Part shown: piece after piece, positions 34,909-44,235 of the stretch
Layout of the letters: the number at the start of each line of letters is the position of its first letter
Position numbering within the stretch: the first letter of the stretch is position 1
From: Cypionkella psychrotolerans
GTDB lineage: Bacteria; Pseudomonadota; Alphaproteobacteria; Rhodobacterales; Rhodobacteraceae
Reading direction: 5' to 3'
DNA length: 64,000 nt
NCBI RefSeq assembly: GCF_001294535.1
Contig: NZ_LGIC01000090.1
Coordinates: forward strand, 1-64,000
The notes under the pieces: generated by a model
What the model was told of the DNA's origin: nothing
The model's database searches: none
Seen by the model: the letters and a program-made list of their open reading frames with translations, nothing else
Program-made: the position numbers and the translations under genes

Positions 34909-36015
34909 ATGCAAACCTCAAATGAGGCCGTTCTCACATTCGACAATGTCGCCAAATCCTTCGGGGGCGTCCATGCCGTCGCTGGCCTTAGCTTCTCAGC
35001 CGTTGCGGGCGAAACTCTGGCAATTTTGGGACCAAGCGGTTGCGGCAAGACCACCACGCTGCGCCTGATTGCGGGCTTCGAGGAACCCGATATCGGGACC
35101 ATTGCAATCGGCCGCGAGTCGATGATCGGCAAGCGCCCCTATGAGCGCAACGTTGGGCTGTTGTTCCAGCACTACGCGCTGTTTCCGCATATGAGCGTTC
35201 GAGAAAACGTCGCTTACGGTTTGAAGTACCGAAAATGGCCCAAGGCTGAAATTTCAAGCCGGGTGGATGAAATGCTGCGCCTTGTGCAGCTTGAGGATTT
35301 TGGAGGCCGCCGCCCGCAGCAGTTGAGTGGTGGCCAGCAGCAGCGCGTCGCTCTGGCCCGCGTGCTGGCCACGAAACCCAAACTGGTTCTGCTTGACGAG
35401 CCGCTGTCAGCCTTGGACGCAAAATTGCGCGAAGAGCTTGGGGCCGAGCTGAAGCGTATTCTGACCGAGGTGGGCTCTACCACCATCGTTGTGACCCATG
35501 ATCAGGATGAAGCGATGAGCCTCGCAGATCGGATCATCGTGATGAATCGGGGCGGTATTGATCAGCAAGGCTCGCCCAGCGAGATTTATTCACGTCCGGC
35601 GACCCGCTTTGTTGCGACCTTTATCGGCCGCAGCAACTGGATTGGCGGCACGCTCAAGCTGAACCACAGCGGCGGTTTCGCCAATGTTGTCATGGAGTCT
35701 GGGACCGTGCTTACCACCGGCAACCCCGGCCTTGGCGACGAAGTGGCCGTTAAGGTCGGAATCCGGCCAGAGCGCATCGCCATTGTTGGCACGCAGGAAG
35801 ATGACCGGATGTCAGGCGCCAATCAGTTTCCGGCAATGGTGGTTAATGCGATCAGCATGGGTGCCGAAAATCACTACCACGTTATTTGCAGCGCAGGGAC
35901 GCTGATGGTGGTGGAGCCGGGTGGCCGCGGCATGTCGTTTTCTCGGGGTGACCGGGTCAAGATCGGTTTCCGGGCCGAGGATTGTGTGCTGTTCCCGAGC
36001 AGGGACGCGGCCTGA
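34909..36015 (+). CDS. Polyamine-type ABC ATPase (PotA-like)
   Basis: This is a 368-aa ATPase. ATG 34909 is preferred; a TTG at 34894 overlapping the previous gene is an alternative. Walker A is GPSGCGKTT, signature [15 protein letters not shown], Walker B LVLLDEPLSALDAKL and H-loop VTHDQDEAMS. A C-terminal TOBE domain (about 280-365, VGIRPERIAIV) is typical of PotA. It energises the two permeases upstream. Confidence 0.9.
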   Translation: MQTSNEAVLTFDNVAKSFGGVHAVAGLSFSAVAGETLAILGPSGCGKTTTLRLIAGFEEPDIGTIAIGRESMIGKRPYERNVGLLFQHYALFPHMSVRENVAYGLKYRKWPKAEISSRVDEMLRLVQLEDFGGRRPQQLSGGQQQRVALARVLATKPKLVLLDEPLSALDAKLREELGAELKRILTEVGSTTIVVTHDQDEAMSLADRIIVMNRGGIDQQGSPSEIYSRPATRFVATFIGRSNWIGGTLKLNHSGGFANVVMESGTVLTTGNPGLGDEVAVKVGIRPERIAIVGTQEDDRMSGANQFPAMVVNAISMGAENHYHVICSAGTLMVVEPGGRGMSFSRGDRVKIGFRAEDCVLFPSRDAA

Positions 36016-36117
36016 CCCAACAACTTCAACAGAGCGCGGCACATCGACAAACCCAAGCGGGCTGCGCGGCGGGCCGATCCGGTGCGGACTCGGCTGCGGG
36101 TAAATAGAGGGCGGATT

Positions 36118-37728
36118 ATGGCGACATGCGGCGAATATCTGGTCAAATTGCTGGAAGCTTACGGAGTCGAGCTGATCTTCGGCATCCCCGGCGTGCATAC
36201 GGTTGAGCTGTATCGCGGACTGCCCGCCACCCGTATCCGCCATATCACCCCGCGCCACGAGCAGGGGGCCGGGTTCATGGCAGACGGCTATGCGCGGGTG
36301 TCCGGCAAGCCCGGTGTGTGCTTCATCATCACCGGTCCGGGGATGACCAACATCACCACGGCGATGGGCCAAGCCTATGCCGATTCCGTGCCGATGCTGG
36401 TGATTTCCAGCGTCAATGATCGGCGGCATCTGGGCATGGCGCAGGGGCGCTTGCATGAATTGCCGTCGCAAAGCGGTCTGGTGGCCGGAGTGGCCGCCTT
36501 CAGCCATACCGTGCTGGACCCGGTCCAACTGCCCGAGGTTCTGGCGCGCGCCTTCGCGGTGTTTTCTTCGGCGCGGCCACGCCCGGTGCATATCGAAATT
36601 CCGCTGGACGTTATCGTGGCCGAAGTCGATGAGAGCCAACCCATTGCTTGGGCTCTGCCGGAGCGCCCTGCCGCGCAAAGCGGCGCGATTGCAAAGGCGG
36701 CAGCCCTGCTGCGCGCCGCCCAAAGCCCGCTGATCATCGTCGGGGGCGGTGCGCAGGATGCCGCCATGGAAATACGCGCTCTTGCGGACCTGTTGGATGC
36801 GCCGGTGTTCATGACCATCAACGGCAAGGGCATCCTTCCACCGTCTGATCCGCGCGCGTTGGCGGGCAATCTTGGCATGGAGCCATTGCGCCGCGCACTG
36901 GCCGAGGCGGATGTGGTTCTGGCCATCGGCACCGAGTTCGGCGAGACCGAGATGTATCCCGAACCACATCCCGTTGAAATCGGCGGCAGGCTGATCCGCA
37001 TCGACATTGATCCGCAGCAATTGGTGACACATTTTTCAGCCGATATTCCGATTGCGGCGGATGCGAAGCTTGCGGCGCAGGCACTGATTGCGGCGTTGGG
37101 AGTGAAACGCGAGGATCGCGCAGGTGCTGCGCGGGCAGCGGTGATCCGGGCTGCGGTGATGCTTGGTCTGTGGCCCGCCTGCAAAACTCATGGTCGGATC
37201 ATGGATCTGGTCAGCCGCACCCTGCCGGATGTCATTGTTGCGGGCGATCAGACCGAGCCGGTCTATTGTGCCAATCAGTTCTATCAGGCCCCGCGCCCGC
37301 GATCCTATTTCAACTCTAGCACCGGCTACGGCACGCTGGGGTATGGGATGCCCGCCGCCTTCGGGGCCAAACTGGCGGCGCCTCTGCGTCCGGTTGTCTG
37401 CCTGATGGGCGACGGGGGTATTCAGTTTTCCATTCAGGAACTCGCCTCGGCGGTGGAGGCTGGTATCGCGGTGGCGATCGTGGTCTGGAACAATGCGGGT
37501 TACGGCGAGATCAAGGCTTTCATGGCAGATCGCGGCATCCCGCAGATCGGCGTCGATATTTTCACCCCGGACTTCATCGGCATCGCCACCGCGATGGGCT
37601 GTGCCGCAAGCCGCCCGGACGACAGTGTGGCCTTTGCAGAGGAACTGGCGCGGTCGGTTGGACGCGCTTTTCCGACCCTGATCGAAATCCGAGCCGGATC
37701 GCCCCTCGCGATCGAGTTGGGCGCATAG
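36118..37728 (+). CDS. aruI: ThDP-dependent decarboxylase, probable 5-guanidino-2-oxopentanoate decarboxylase
   Basis: This is a 536-aa member of the acetolactate-synthase-like family. The start at ATG 36118 has AGAGGGCGG upstream. The pyrimidine-binding Glu lies in PRHEQGAGFMADGYAR and the diphosphate motif is GDGGIQFS...NNAGYGEI. The N-terminus FGIPGVHTVELYRGLPAT and the run ARVSGKPGVCFIITGPGMTN strongly resemble AruI, which decarboxylates 2-ketoarginine to 4-guanidinobutanal in the arginine transaminase pathway. It follows a polyamine-type ABC transporter by 102 nt, consistent with catabolism of arginine or a guanidino compound. Another 2-oxo-acid substrate is possible. Confidence 0.7.
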   Translation: MATCGEYLVKLLEAYGVELIFGIPGVHTVELYRGLPATRIRHITPRHEQGAGFMADGYARVSGKPGVCFIITGPGMTNITTAMGQAYADSVPMLVISSVNDRRHLGMAQGRLHELPSQSGLVAGVAAFSHTVLDPVQLPEVLARAFAVFSSARPRPVHIEIPLDVIVAEVDESQPIAWALPERPAAQSGAIAKAAALLRAAQSPLIIVGGGAQDAAMEIRALADLLDAPVFMTINGKGILPPSDPRALAGNLGMEPLRRALAEADVVLAIGTEFGETEMYPEPHPVEIGGRLIRIDIDPQQLVTHFSADIPIAADAKLAAQALIAALGVKREDRAGAARAAVIRAAVMLGLWPACKTHGRIMDLVSRTLPDVIVAGDQTEPVYCANQFYQAPRPRSYFNSSTGYGTLGYGMPAAFGAKLAAPLRPVVCLMGDGGIQFSIQELASAVEAGIAVAIVVWNNAGYGEIKAFMADRGIPQIGVDIFTPDFIGIATAMGCAASRPDDSVAFAEELARSVGRAFPTLIEIRAGSPLAIELGA

Positions 37729-37930
37729 CCTAGCGGCAGGTTCGCCAGCATCGAGTTGGACGAGGCTTGATGCCCCGCCCACCTTCACAGCGCCATCACC
37801 CTTGTCGCGCAGGGGATTGGCGTTGTGACCGTCCAGCAGGCCAGCCACAACAGCCGCGCGCGCAAAACCTCCATGGCTTCGTGATCCTGTGCCATGGGTT
37901 TTCCCGTCTGATGTCCCAGCAGCGCCCGGT

Positions 37931-39229
37931 TTAGCCGCGAACGGCGCCTTCCAGTGCCGTCTTCAGATCGACAATCAGATCGTCGGGATACTCCAGCCCG
38001 ACCGAGAGCCGGATCAGCCCTTCGGTGACGCCTGCGCGTTCCCGTGCCTCTGCCGTAACGCCAGAATGGGTGGTCGAGGCCGGGTGGCAGACCAGCGATT
38101 CCGTGCCGCCAAGGCTGACCGCCAGTTTGAACAGTTGCAACCCGTTGACCACACGGAAGGCCAAGGCGCGGTCATTGTCGACCACCAGTGCAAAGGTCGA
38201 ACCGGGGCCGGTGCATTGCCGATCATAAACCGCGCGTTCTGCCGGGCTGATCGCATGGTTCGGGTGCAGCACCTTGCAGGGCAGAATGTCTTGCGCCGCC
38301 AGCCATGCCGCCACCTTGGAACCACTTTCCGCCGCCCGCTCCATCCGCAGGGTCAGAGTTTCCATCGACCGCGCCAGCATCCAGCTTGAGTGCGGGTCAA
38401 GCTGAAAGCCAAACGCGCTGCGGCTTTGGCGGATCGGCTTGATCAGATCGGCTCGGCCCGTCACGCCGCCCGCCACCAGGTCAGAATGGCCGCCGACATA
38501 TTTCGTCAGCGAATAGACGCAAATGTCGGCCCCGAGCTCGATCGGGCGTTGAAATACTGGCCCCAGCATGGTGTTGTCGCAGACGATCAGCGGGTGCTGG
38601 CCCGAAACCTCGGCCCATTCATCAACCACGCGGCGCACCATGGCGATATCGGTCATCGCATTGGTCGGGTTGGCCGGGGTTTCCAGATAGACCATCTTCA
38701 CCGGCCCATGCCGCGCCGCCTTTTCCAGCGCATAGAGCAGCATCGAATCCGACAGCCCGTCGGTGAAGGGGATAGGTTTGATGCCCCAGCCCGTCAGCAC
38801 CTTGCCGATTAGGGTCTCGGTGCCGCCATACAGCGGGGTGAAATGCACGATGGCATCGCCGGGGCGGGTATGGGTCAGGAACACCGCCGAAATCGCAGCC
38901 ATCCCGGAGGAGGTCAGCAGCGCGCGCTCGGCGCCATCAAACAGCGCCAATCGGTCTTCGACAATCTCGGTGTTGGGGTGGTTGAAGCGGCTGTAGACCA
39001 ACCCGCCCGCGCCGTCGCCCTGCGGTGCCGGTTTGCGTCCCGCCACCACGTCAAAGAACTCCGCGCCTTCTTCGGCACTGGTGAAGGCAAAGGTCGAGGT
39101 CAGGAAAACCGGCGGCTTCACCGCGCCCTCGGACATTTTCGGGTCGTAGCCATAGGACATCATCTGCGTTGAGGGATGCAGGCGGTGACCGCCGATATGG
39201 GTGCGGCGGAAATCACTGTCGTTGGTCAT
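37931..39229 (-). CDS. PLP-dependent cystathionine gamma-synthase/methionine gamma-lyase family protein
   Basis: This is a 432-aa Cys/Met-metabolism PLP enzyme. The cofactor lysine lies in YSLTKYVGGHSDL. Other family marks are VYSRFNHPNTEIVEDRLALF, LLTSSGMAAIS, and VYLETPANPTN with VCDNTM. Substrates would be a gamma-substituted amino acid such as methionine or O-acetylhomoserine. It is divergent from an Lrp regulator, a common arrangement for amino-acid gamma-lyases such as methionine gamma-lyase. The precise reaction (synthase or lyase) cannot be fixed here. The 202-nt stretch between this gene and the upstream decarboxylase shows nothing recognisable. Confidence 0.82.
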   Translation of the reverse strand: MTNDSDFRRTHIGGHRLHPSTQMMSYGYDPKMSEGAVKPPVFLTSTFAFTSAEEGAEFFDVVAGRKPAPQGDGAGGLVYSRFNHPNTEIVEDRLALFDGAERALLTSSGMAAISAVFLTHTRPGDAIVHFTPLYGGTETLIGKVLTGWGIKPIPFTDGLSDSMLLYALEKAARHGPVKMVYLETPANPTNAMTDIAMVRRVVDEWAEVSGQHPLIVCDNTMLGPVFQRPIELGADICVYSLTKYVGGHSDLVAGGVTGRADLIKPIRQSRSAFGFQLDPHSSWMLARSMETLTLRMERAAESGSKVAAWLAAQDILPCKVLHPNHAISPAERAVYDRQCTGPGSTFALVVDNDRALAFRVVNGLQLFKLAVSLGGTESLVCHPASTTHSGVTAEARERAGVTEGLIRLSVGLEYPDDLIVDLKTALEGAVRG

Positions 39230-39337
39230 GGAAGCCTCGCTTTGGTCTGCGGTTATGCAGGCAATATTACACTGTCATCCAGAGAGAAGTCCGGCTATTT
39301 TCGCCATAAATTGCGCAGGAAGTAGAGGTTTTACGCT

Positions 39338-39802
39338 ATGGAATTGGATAGAATTGACCGAAAAATACTATCGGCTCTGGTCGAAGATGGCCGGGCCAGC
39401 GTTGAGGCGGTGGCCGAAAGGGTCGGGCTTTCGCCAACCCCGGTGCGTCGGCGCATCCGTACGCTGGAAGAGCAGGGCGTGATCCGCGCTTACCGGGCCG
39501 AGATTGACCCGGAAAAATGCGGGCTCGAAACCCAGCTTTACGTCTTCATCAAGCTGAAAAGCCATGACCGGGACACCATTGAGCGGTTTGAGGACTGCGT
39601 CCGCCGCCAGCCGGAGTTTCAGCAATGCGCGCTGATCACCGGCGCGCATGACTACCTTCTGACCATCCGCATCCCCAGCGTGAAGGAATACAACCGCTAC
39701 ATCCGCGAGATTCTGGCCGAATTCCCCGGCGTCTTCGGCATCGAGACCAGCGTTGTCCTCGGCTGTATCAAGGACAGCCCGACCCTGCCGCCGGAACGAT
39801 AG
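39338..39802 (+). CDS. Lrp/AsnC-family regulator
   Basis: This is a 154-aa regulator with an N-terminal HTH (residues 2-60, ELDRIDRKILSALVEDGRAS, ERVGLSPTPVRRRI) and a C-terminal RAM ligand-sensing domain (about 70-145, including GAHDYLLTIRIPSVKEYNRY). It is transcribed divergently from the PLP gamma-lyase across 108 nt and is its likely activator, responding to an amino acid. Confidence 0.9.
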   Translation: MELDRIDRKILSALVEDGRASVEAVAERVGLSPTPVRRRIRTLEEQGVIRAYRAEIDPEKCGLETQLYVFIKLKSHDRDTIERFEDCVRRQPEFQQCALITGAHDYLLTIRIPSVKEYNRYIREILAEFPGVFGIETSVVLGCIKDSPTLPPER

Positions 39803-39905
39803 CGAGATCCCGCGCCAGATTGAACGGTTTCGACAGCTTCAGCTGTGGCGTCGGCATAAAGATCGGCGTCGCGCTTTTCCCCATGCGCAGATCACAGCAG
39901 GCGGA

Positions 39906-40832
39906 CTAGTTTGTCTGTGGTGCCGAAATCGCCTTTTGCCGACGAGAAATCGACTGAATCCAGCTTCGCAACTCGGTTCCGAATGGTTTTTCCAGTGCTG
40001 CGGGATCCCAAGCCAACGAATAGGGTTGCGGCAGTTTGAGACGGATGTCGAAAGGCACGACAAGCCGCCCCGAGGCGATATCCTCGGCTGCCATTGAAAG
40101 CTGCGCCAAGACAAAGCCCCGACTGTTGATCGCCGCATCAATCGCAGCACTGGACATCGAAAAGGCAACCTCCCCCAGTGCTTTGCGGCGCGACACGCCA
40201 ACATGGAACGCCCAGTCGCTCCAGCCGGGGGCCGCACCCTGTGCGCGATCCCATTCGATCCCCAAAAGCGGCGCATCGAGTATGTCAGCGGGCACCTCCA
40301 GTTTGAGCCGGGTGAGGAGCGCTGGAGAACAGGCCGGGACGACCCAATCCGTAAACAGCTCGGTCCGATGATCAAAGCGGGTTATCAGATCGCCGTAGGA
40401 CAGGCGGAAATCGACATCGTCAGTTCCAAAGCGAGGTTCAGTATCATCCCCGATCAAGCGCACCGTTGCTGTCGGATGCGCAGATTGCCAATCGAACAAC
40501 TGCGCACCGATCCATTTCGAGGCCAGCGACGGCAGGCAGGAAATCGTCAGTGTAGCTTCTGAGCGCGTGCGCTCTATTTTTCTTTGCGCGTCGCGCAGCG
40601 CATCAAACGCGGCTTTGACGTCATCATGATAAAGCCTCCCGCGGGTCGTCAAGGCGATCAACTTACCCTTGCGTTCCATCAAGCGCAGCCCGACCTCTGC
40701 CTCGGCTTTGCGCAGCTGCTGGCTGACAGCACCGACCGTCACGCCCAGTTCAGCTGCAGCCGCCGTGGCACTGCCAAGACGGCCAAAGGCCTCAAAAGCC
40801 TGTAACGCGCGCATCGATGGAAGTTTCTGCAA
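39906..40832 (-). CDS. LysR-type regulator (GcvA-like) of the Rieske operon
   Basis: This is a 308-aa LysR regulator with a helix-turn-helix in SMRALQAFEAFGRLGSATAA and LGVTVGAVSQQLRKAEAEVG. TTG 40832 (giving QKLPSMRALQAF) fits the family start and has GGAG upstream. The longer reading to 40949 would abut the divergent oxygenase gene and adds non-homologous residues. ATG 40814 is a shorter alternative. The 120-nt divergent spacer probably holds its binding site. Confidence 0.82.
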   Translation of the reverse strand: MQKLPSMRALQAFEAFGRLGSATAAAAELGVTVGAVSQQLRKAEAEVGLRLMERKGKLIALTTRGRLYHDDVKAAFDALRDAQRKIERTRSEATLTISCLPSLASKWIGAQLFDWQSAHPTATVRLIGDDTEPRFGTDDVDFRLSYGDLITRFDHRTELFTDWVVPACSPALLTRLKLEVPADILDAPLLGIEWDRAQGAAPGWSDWAFHVGVSRRKALGEVAFSMSSAAIDAAINSRGFVLAQLSMAAEDIASGRLVVPFDIRLKLPQPYSLAWDPAALEKPFGTELRSWIQSISRRQKAISAPQTN

Positions 40833-40952
40833 AGCCGCTGCTCCACTCCGGGCATGGTTTAGTTTTTCTACAATAGAACGCAGAAGCAAGTGCTTTTTGA
40901 ATCGGTAGATGCAGGTTAGCAATATGTCTACACATAAGTTCGGGAGCACATC

Positions 40953-41990
40953 ATGTATCTACGCAACAGCTGGTATGTCGCAGCATGGGATCATGAGGTA
41001 GGCGACGGCCTTCTCCCGGTAAAAGTGCTGGGTGAGGCCATCGTTTTATACCGCAAGATGGACGGCGTTGTCGCGGCGCTTGAAGATGCCTGCCCGCACC
41101 GCAAACTGCCGCTGTCGATGGGTCGGATAAAGGGCGATACTGTTGAATGTGGCTATCACGGCCTGACGTTTGATTGCACAGGAACCTGCACGCGGGTTCC
41201 GGGGGTGGAGAAAATCCCGCATGTGGCGCGGGTTCAGTCTTATCCGATCGCGGAACGCTATGGCCTGCTCTGGGTTTGGATGGGGGATGTCGACAAAGCC
41301 GACCCGTCGTTGATTTTCGATGTAGATCATTGGGGCGACCCCGCTTGGGGTCTCAATCGCGGCGAGTCGATGGTGCTGGATTGCAATTATCTGCTGATGA
41401 CCGACAACCTGCTGGACCCTTCGCATGTGGCTTGGGTTCACCAATCGTCCTTTGGCAATGCCGCCGCTGAAGAGGCTCCGCTGGAAACCACTGTCGGCAG
41501 CGATGGCGTGACGGTTTGGCGTTGGATGTTGGATGTGGAGCCTGCGCCGTTCTATGCGCCCTATTTGGCGTTCAAAGGCAAATGCGACCGCAAGCAGCAT
41601 TACGAGGTGCGCTACCCTGCGGCGGCGATCATCAAGGCAATCTTCTGCCCTTCTGGCACGGGCGGCGAGGGCAAGCCGTTGCACGCTGATACCTTCCTGA
41701 TGGACAGCTATAATTTCATGACCCCGGTCGATGAAAACCAGACCAAATACTACTGGTTTCAAATGCGCAATTTCGCGCCGGATGATGCCGAGATTTCGGC
41801 GCAGTTCGCCAAATCCGTGCGCGGCGCCTTCGATGAAGATCGGGCTGTGCTGACAGCGGTTCACCAAGGATTGGCCCATAAACGCACGCCAAACCTTGAT
41901 CTGAAGATCGACCTCGGCCCGATGCGCTTCCGTCGCAGTCTGGCCAAATTGATTGAGGCAGAGCAGGCTCAGAAAGCCGCGGCTGAATGA
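40953..41990 (+). CDS. Rieske non-heme iron oxygenase, VanA-type
   Basis: This is a 345-aa oxygenase alpha subunit. The Rieske [2Fe-2S] ligands are Cys47/His49 (CPHRKLP) and Cys66/His69 (CGYHGL). The mononuclear iron site is DNLLDPSHVAWVH (Asp155 region, His158 and His163). Length and pattern fit vanillate O-demethylase-like enzymes, which dealkylate or hydroxylate aromatic or N-methyl substrates. Its reductase partner overlaps by ATGA. It starts a long, tightly packed operon with an aminotransferase, an FAD oxidase and an amino-acid-type ABC transporter. The substrate is therefore probably a nitrogen-bearing carboxylic acid. Confidence 0.85.
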   Translation: MYLRNSWYVAAWDHEVGDGLLPVKVLGEAIVLYRKMDGVVAALEDACPHRKLPLSMGRIKGDTVECGYHGLTFDCTGTCTRVPGVEKIPHVARVQSYPIAERYGLLWVWMGDVDKADPSLIFDVDHWGDPAWGLNRGESMVLDCNYLLMTDNLLDPSHVAWVHQSSFGNAAAEEAPLETTVGSDGVTVWRWMLDVEPAPFYAPYLAFKGKCDRKQHYEVRYPAAAIIKAIFCPSGTGGEGKPLHADTFLMDSYNFMTPVDENQTKYYWFQMRNFAPDDAEISAQFAKSVRGAFDEDRAVLTAVHQGLAHKRTPNLDLKIDLGPMRFRRSLAKLIEAEQAQKAAAE

Positions 41991-43096
41991 CGCCCGGTAT
42001 CGACCAGTCTGCGCAAGGCAAAAGTGGTTTTCGCGACCTGAAAGTGGTTGCGAAAATCGTCGAAAGCAGCCTGATCACGTCGTTTCACCTGGAAGCGTCG
42101 GATGGATCGGCGTTGTCTGCTTTCCGTCCCGGTCAGTTTCTGGTGTTCAAGATCGCCTCTGTCGATGGCAAAGGCCATGTGCTGCGCAACTATAGCCTGT
42201 CCGGCTCGCCCGATGATCTGAGCCATTACCGCATCTCGGTGAAGCGTGAGTCGTCGGCGGGGCCAGGCTTGCCGGTCGGGTTAAGTTCAAATTATCTGCA
42301 TGACTGCATCGGTGTTGGCGATGTGTTGGCCGTCGACGGCCCGCGCGGTGCATTCGTGCTGGATGAGGCGAGCGAGCGTCCGGTTGTTCTGCTCAGCGGC
42401 GGGGTCGGGCTGACACCGATGGTGGCGATGCTGCATGCTCTGGCGCATCGCTCGGCCCGTCGCACCCTGTTTCTACATGCTTGCGAAAACGGCGACGTGC
42501 ATGGCCTTCGCGATGAGGTCAATGCGCTGATCGGGCGACGCCCCGGCCTGTCGGCGCATTATTGCTATCGTGCGCCAAGTGCCGAGGATCGTGCTGCGGG
42601 CCATTTCCATAGCGAAGGGTTCATCACCCGAGATGTGATGCAAAGCCTGATGTGTCTGGACGATTACGACTTTTACCTTTGCGGCCCGCCGCCGTTCATG
42701 CAGGCGATGTATCAAACCCTGCGTGGTCTTGGTGTGGCCCAGGACCGGATCGCCTATGAATTCTTCGGCCCTGCCACGGTGCTTGACGCCGAGACCAAAC
42801 CAAAGCCGATCACCCCGACGATTCTGCCAGCCACCGATGGGGCGATCACCGTCGAGTTCCGCAAGTCGGGGATCATCGCCGAGTGGAATGCAGGGGCCCC
42901 GTCGCTTTTGTCTTTCGCCGAAGATCAAGGCATTCAGCCGGATTTCAGCTGCCGTGCGGGCATTTGCGGCACCTGCGCGTCGCGGATCGTTTCGGGTGAG
43001 GTGAGCTATTTCGAAGACCCGCTCGAAGATGTAGCGCCCGGTGAATTGCTGCTGTGCTGCGCGCGTCCGAAAACCGCTATCGTATTGGATCTGTGA
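41987..43096 (+). CDS. Oxygenase reductase: flavin/NAD domain with C-terminal plant-type [2Fe-2S] ferredoxin
   Basis: This is a 369-aa electron-transfer protein. Residues 1-120 form the flavin-binding barrel (NYSLSGSPDDLSHYRISVKR), then an NAD-binding domain with LLSGGVGLTPMVAMLHAL and FYLCGPPPFMQAM. The C-terminal ferredoxin domain has CRAGICGTCASRI and a distant LLCC, the four cluster cysteines. It passes electrons from NAD(P)H to the Rieske oxygenase. It overlaps its neighbours at both ends. Confidence 0.88.
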   Translation: MTPGIDQSAQGKSGFRDLKVVAKIVESSLITSFHLEASDGSALSAFRPGQFLVFKIASVDGKGHVLRNYSLSGSPDDLSHYRISVKRESSAGPGLPVGLSSNYLHDCIGVGDVLAVDGPRGAFVLDEASERPVVLLSGGVGLTPMVAMLHALAHRSARRTLFLHACENGDVHGLRDEVNALIGRRPGLSAHYCYRAPSAEDRAAGHFHSEGFITRDVMQSLMCLDDYDFYLCGPPPFMQAMYQTLRGLGVAQDRIAYEFFGPATVLDAETKPKPITPTILPATDGAITVEFRKSGIIAEWNAGAPSLLSFAEDQGIQPDFSCRAGICGTCASRIVSGEVSYFEDPLEDVAPGELLLCCARPKTAIVLDL

Positions 43097-44235
43097 TGAC
43101 CGCTTCGCTTGAAACCAAAGCAAACTCCGGCGCGGCATCTGCGGCGTTGCGGGTCAATCCGTATGTGGCAGCCCTACCGCCCTACAATGCTGGAATGTCG
43201 CTGGCACGCGCTCAGGCGCTGAGTGGGCATGACGATTTGGCGCGGCTTGCCAGCAACGAAAATCCCGATGGCTGCTCACCCGCTGTTTTGGCGGCTTTGG
43301 CCAGCGGTGGTTTTGAGCCTTGGCGCTACGCTGATCCGGCCTGCACCGCGCTGCGTGAAGCTTTGGCGGCGCGGCTTGGGGTCGATGCAAACGTGATCGT
43401 GGTGGGCAATGGCTCAGAGGAAATGATCGCCGCAATTTCGCGTGGCGTGCTGGTCGCTGGCGCGCAGGTGGTGACCGTGGTGCCAAGCTTTGGGCTGCAC
43501 GAGATCGAACCCTTGGCGGCAGGCGCCTCTGTCCTGAAAGTGCCGATGACCGCGACGGCGGGTTTTGATTTGCCAGCGCTTGAGGCCGCAATAGCCGTCG
43601 GCCCGCGCGTGGTGTTCTTGTCTTCGCCTTGGAACCCGGTTGGGCCTGCGCTGAACAAGTCGGCCTTGCAGCGCCTGATCGCCACCGTGCGGCCCGGCAC
43701 GTTGTTTGTGCTGGACGAGGCCTATTTCGAATATGCAGATGCAAGCCTGCCTGATGGTATTGAGGTGCTGCGCAACAGTGGCATCGCGTACGTCGTGTTG
43801 CGGACCTTTTCCAAAGCTTACGGTTTGGCCGGGCTGCGCGTCGGCTATGCCGTCTGTTCAGACCTCGAAATTGCGCGGGTGATCGCGTCGGCTAAGACCC
43901 CGTTCAACGTGAATGGGGCGGCGCAGCTCGCCGCCGTGGCAGCGCTGGAGGATGAGGCTTGGATGAAGGCCTCGGTCGCGCGCATCGTGACGGAGCGGGA
44001 CCGCGTGGCCGCTGACTTGGCTGCAATGGGGCTTCATGCCGCCCCGTCACAGACCAACTTTCTGTTCTTTGACACCGGGCGCGACAGCGCCGAAGTGGCT
44101 GCCGCGCTGTTGCAAGACGGCATCATCGTAAAGCCATGGCGCGAAGCGGGTTATACGACTTGGTTGCGCGCCACGATTGGCAAGCCTGCGGACAATGATC
44201 GCCTGATTGCCTCGCTGCGTAAGCAGGTGGCCTGA
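43096..44235 (+). CDS. Class I/II PLP aminotransferase (HisC-like)
   Basis: This is a 379-aa aminotransferase resembling histidinol-phosphate aminotransferase. Marks are LARLASNENPDG near the N-terminus, VVGNGSEEMIAAI, FVLDEAYFEYAD and the PLP lysine in RTFSKAYGLAGLRVGY. The start ATG 43096 overlaps the previous stop (TGATG). Inside a catabolic operon it more likely transaminates a pathway intermediate than acts in histidine synthesis. An upstream in-frame start lies in the reductase gene and is disregarded. Confidence 0.82.
   Translation: MTASLETKANSGAASAALRVNPYVAALPPYNAGMSLARAQALSGHDDLARLASNENPDGCSPAVLAALASGGFEPWRYADPACTALREALAARLGVDANVIVVGNGSEEMIAAISRGVLVAGAQVVTVVPSFGLHEIEPLAAGASVLKVPMTATAGFDLPALEAAIAVGPRVVFLSSPWNPVGPALNKSALQRLIATVRPGTLFVLDEAYFEYADASLPDGIEVLRNSGIAYVVLRTFSKAYGLAGLRVGYAVCSDLEIARVIASAKTPFNVNGAAQLAAVAALEDEAWMKASVARIVTERDRVAADLAAMGLHAAPSQTNFLFFDTGRDSAEVAAALLQDGIIVKPWREAGYTTWLRATIGKPADNDRLIASLRKQVA

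Noticed and set aside
35812-37032. 406-codon minus-strand frame opposite the ATPase and ThDP-enzyme genes
   Set aside because: Both plus-strand genes have full motif sets; the antisense reading has none.
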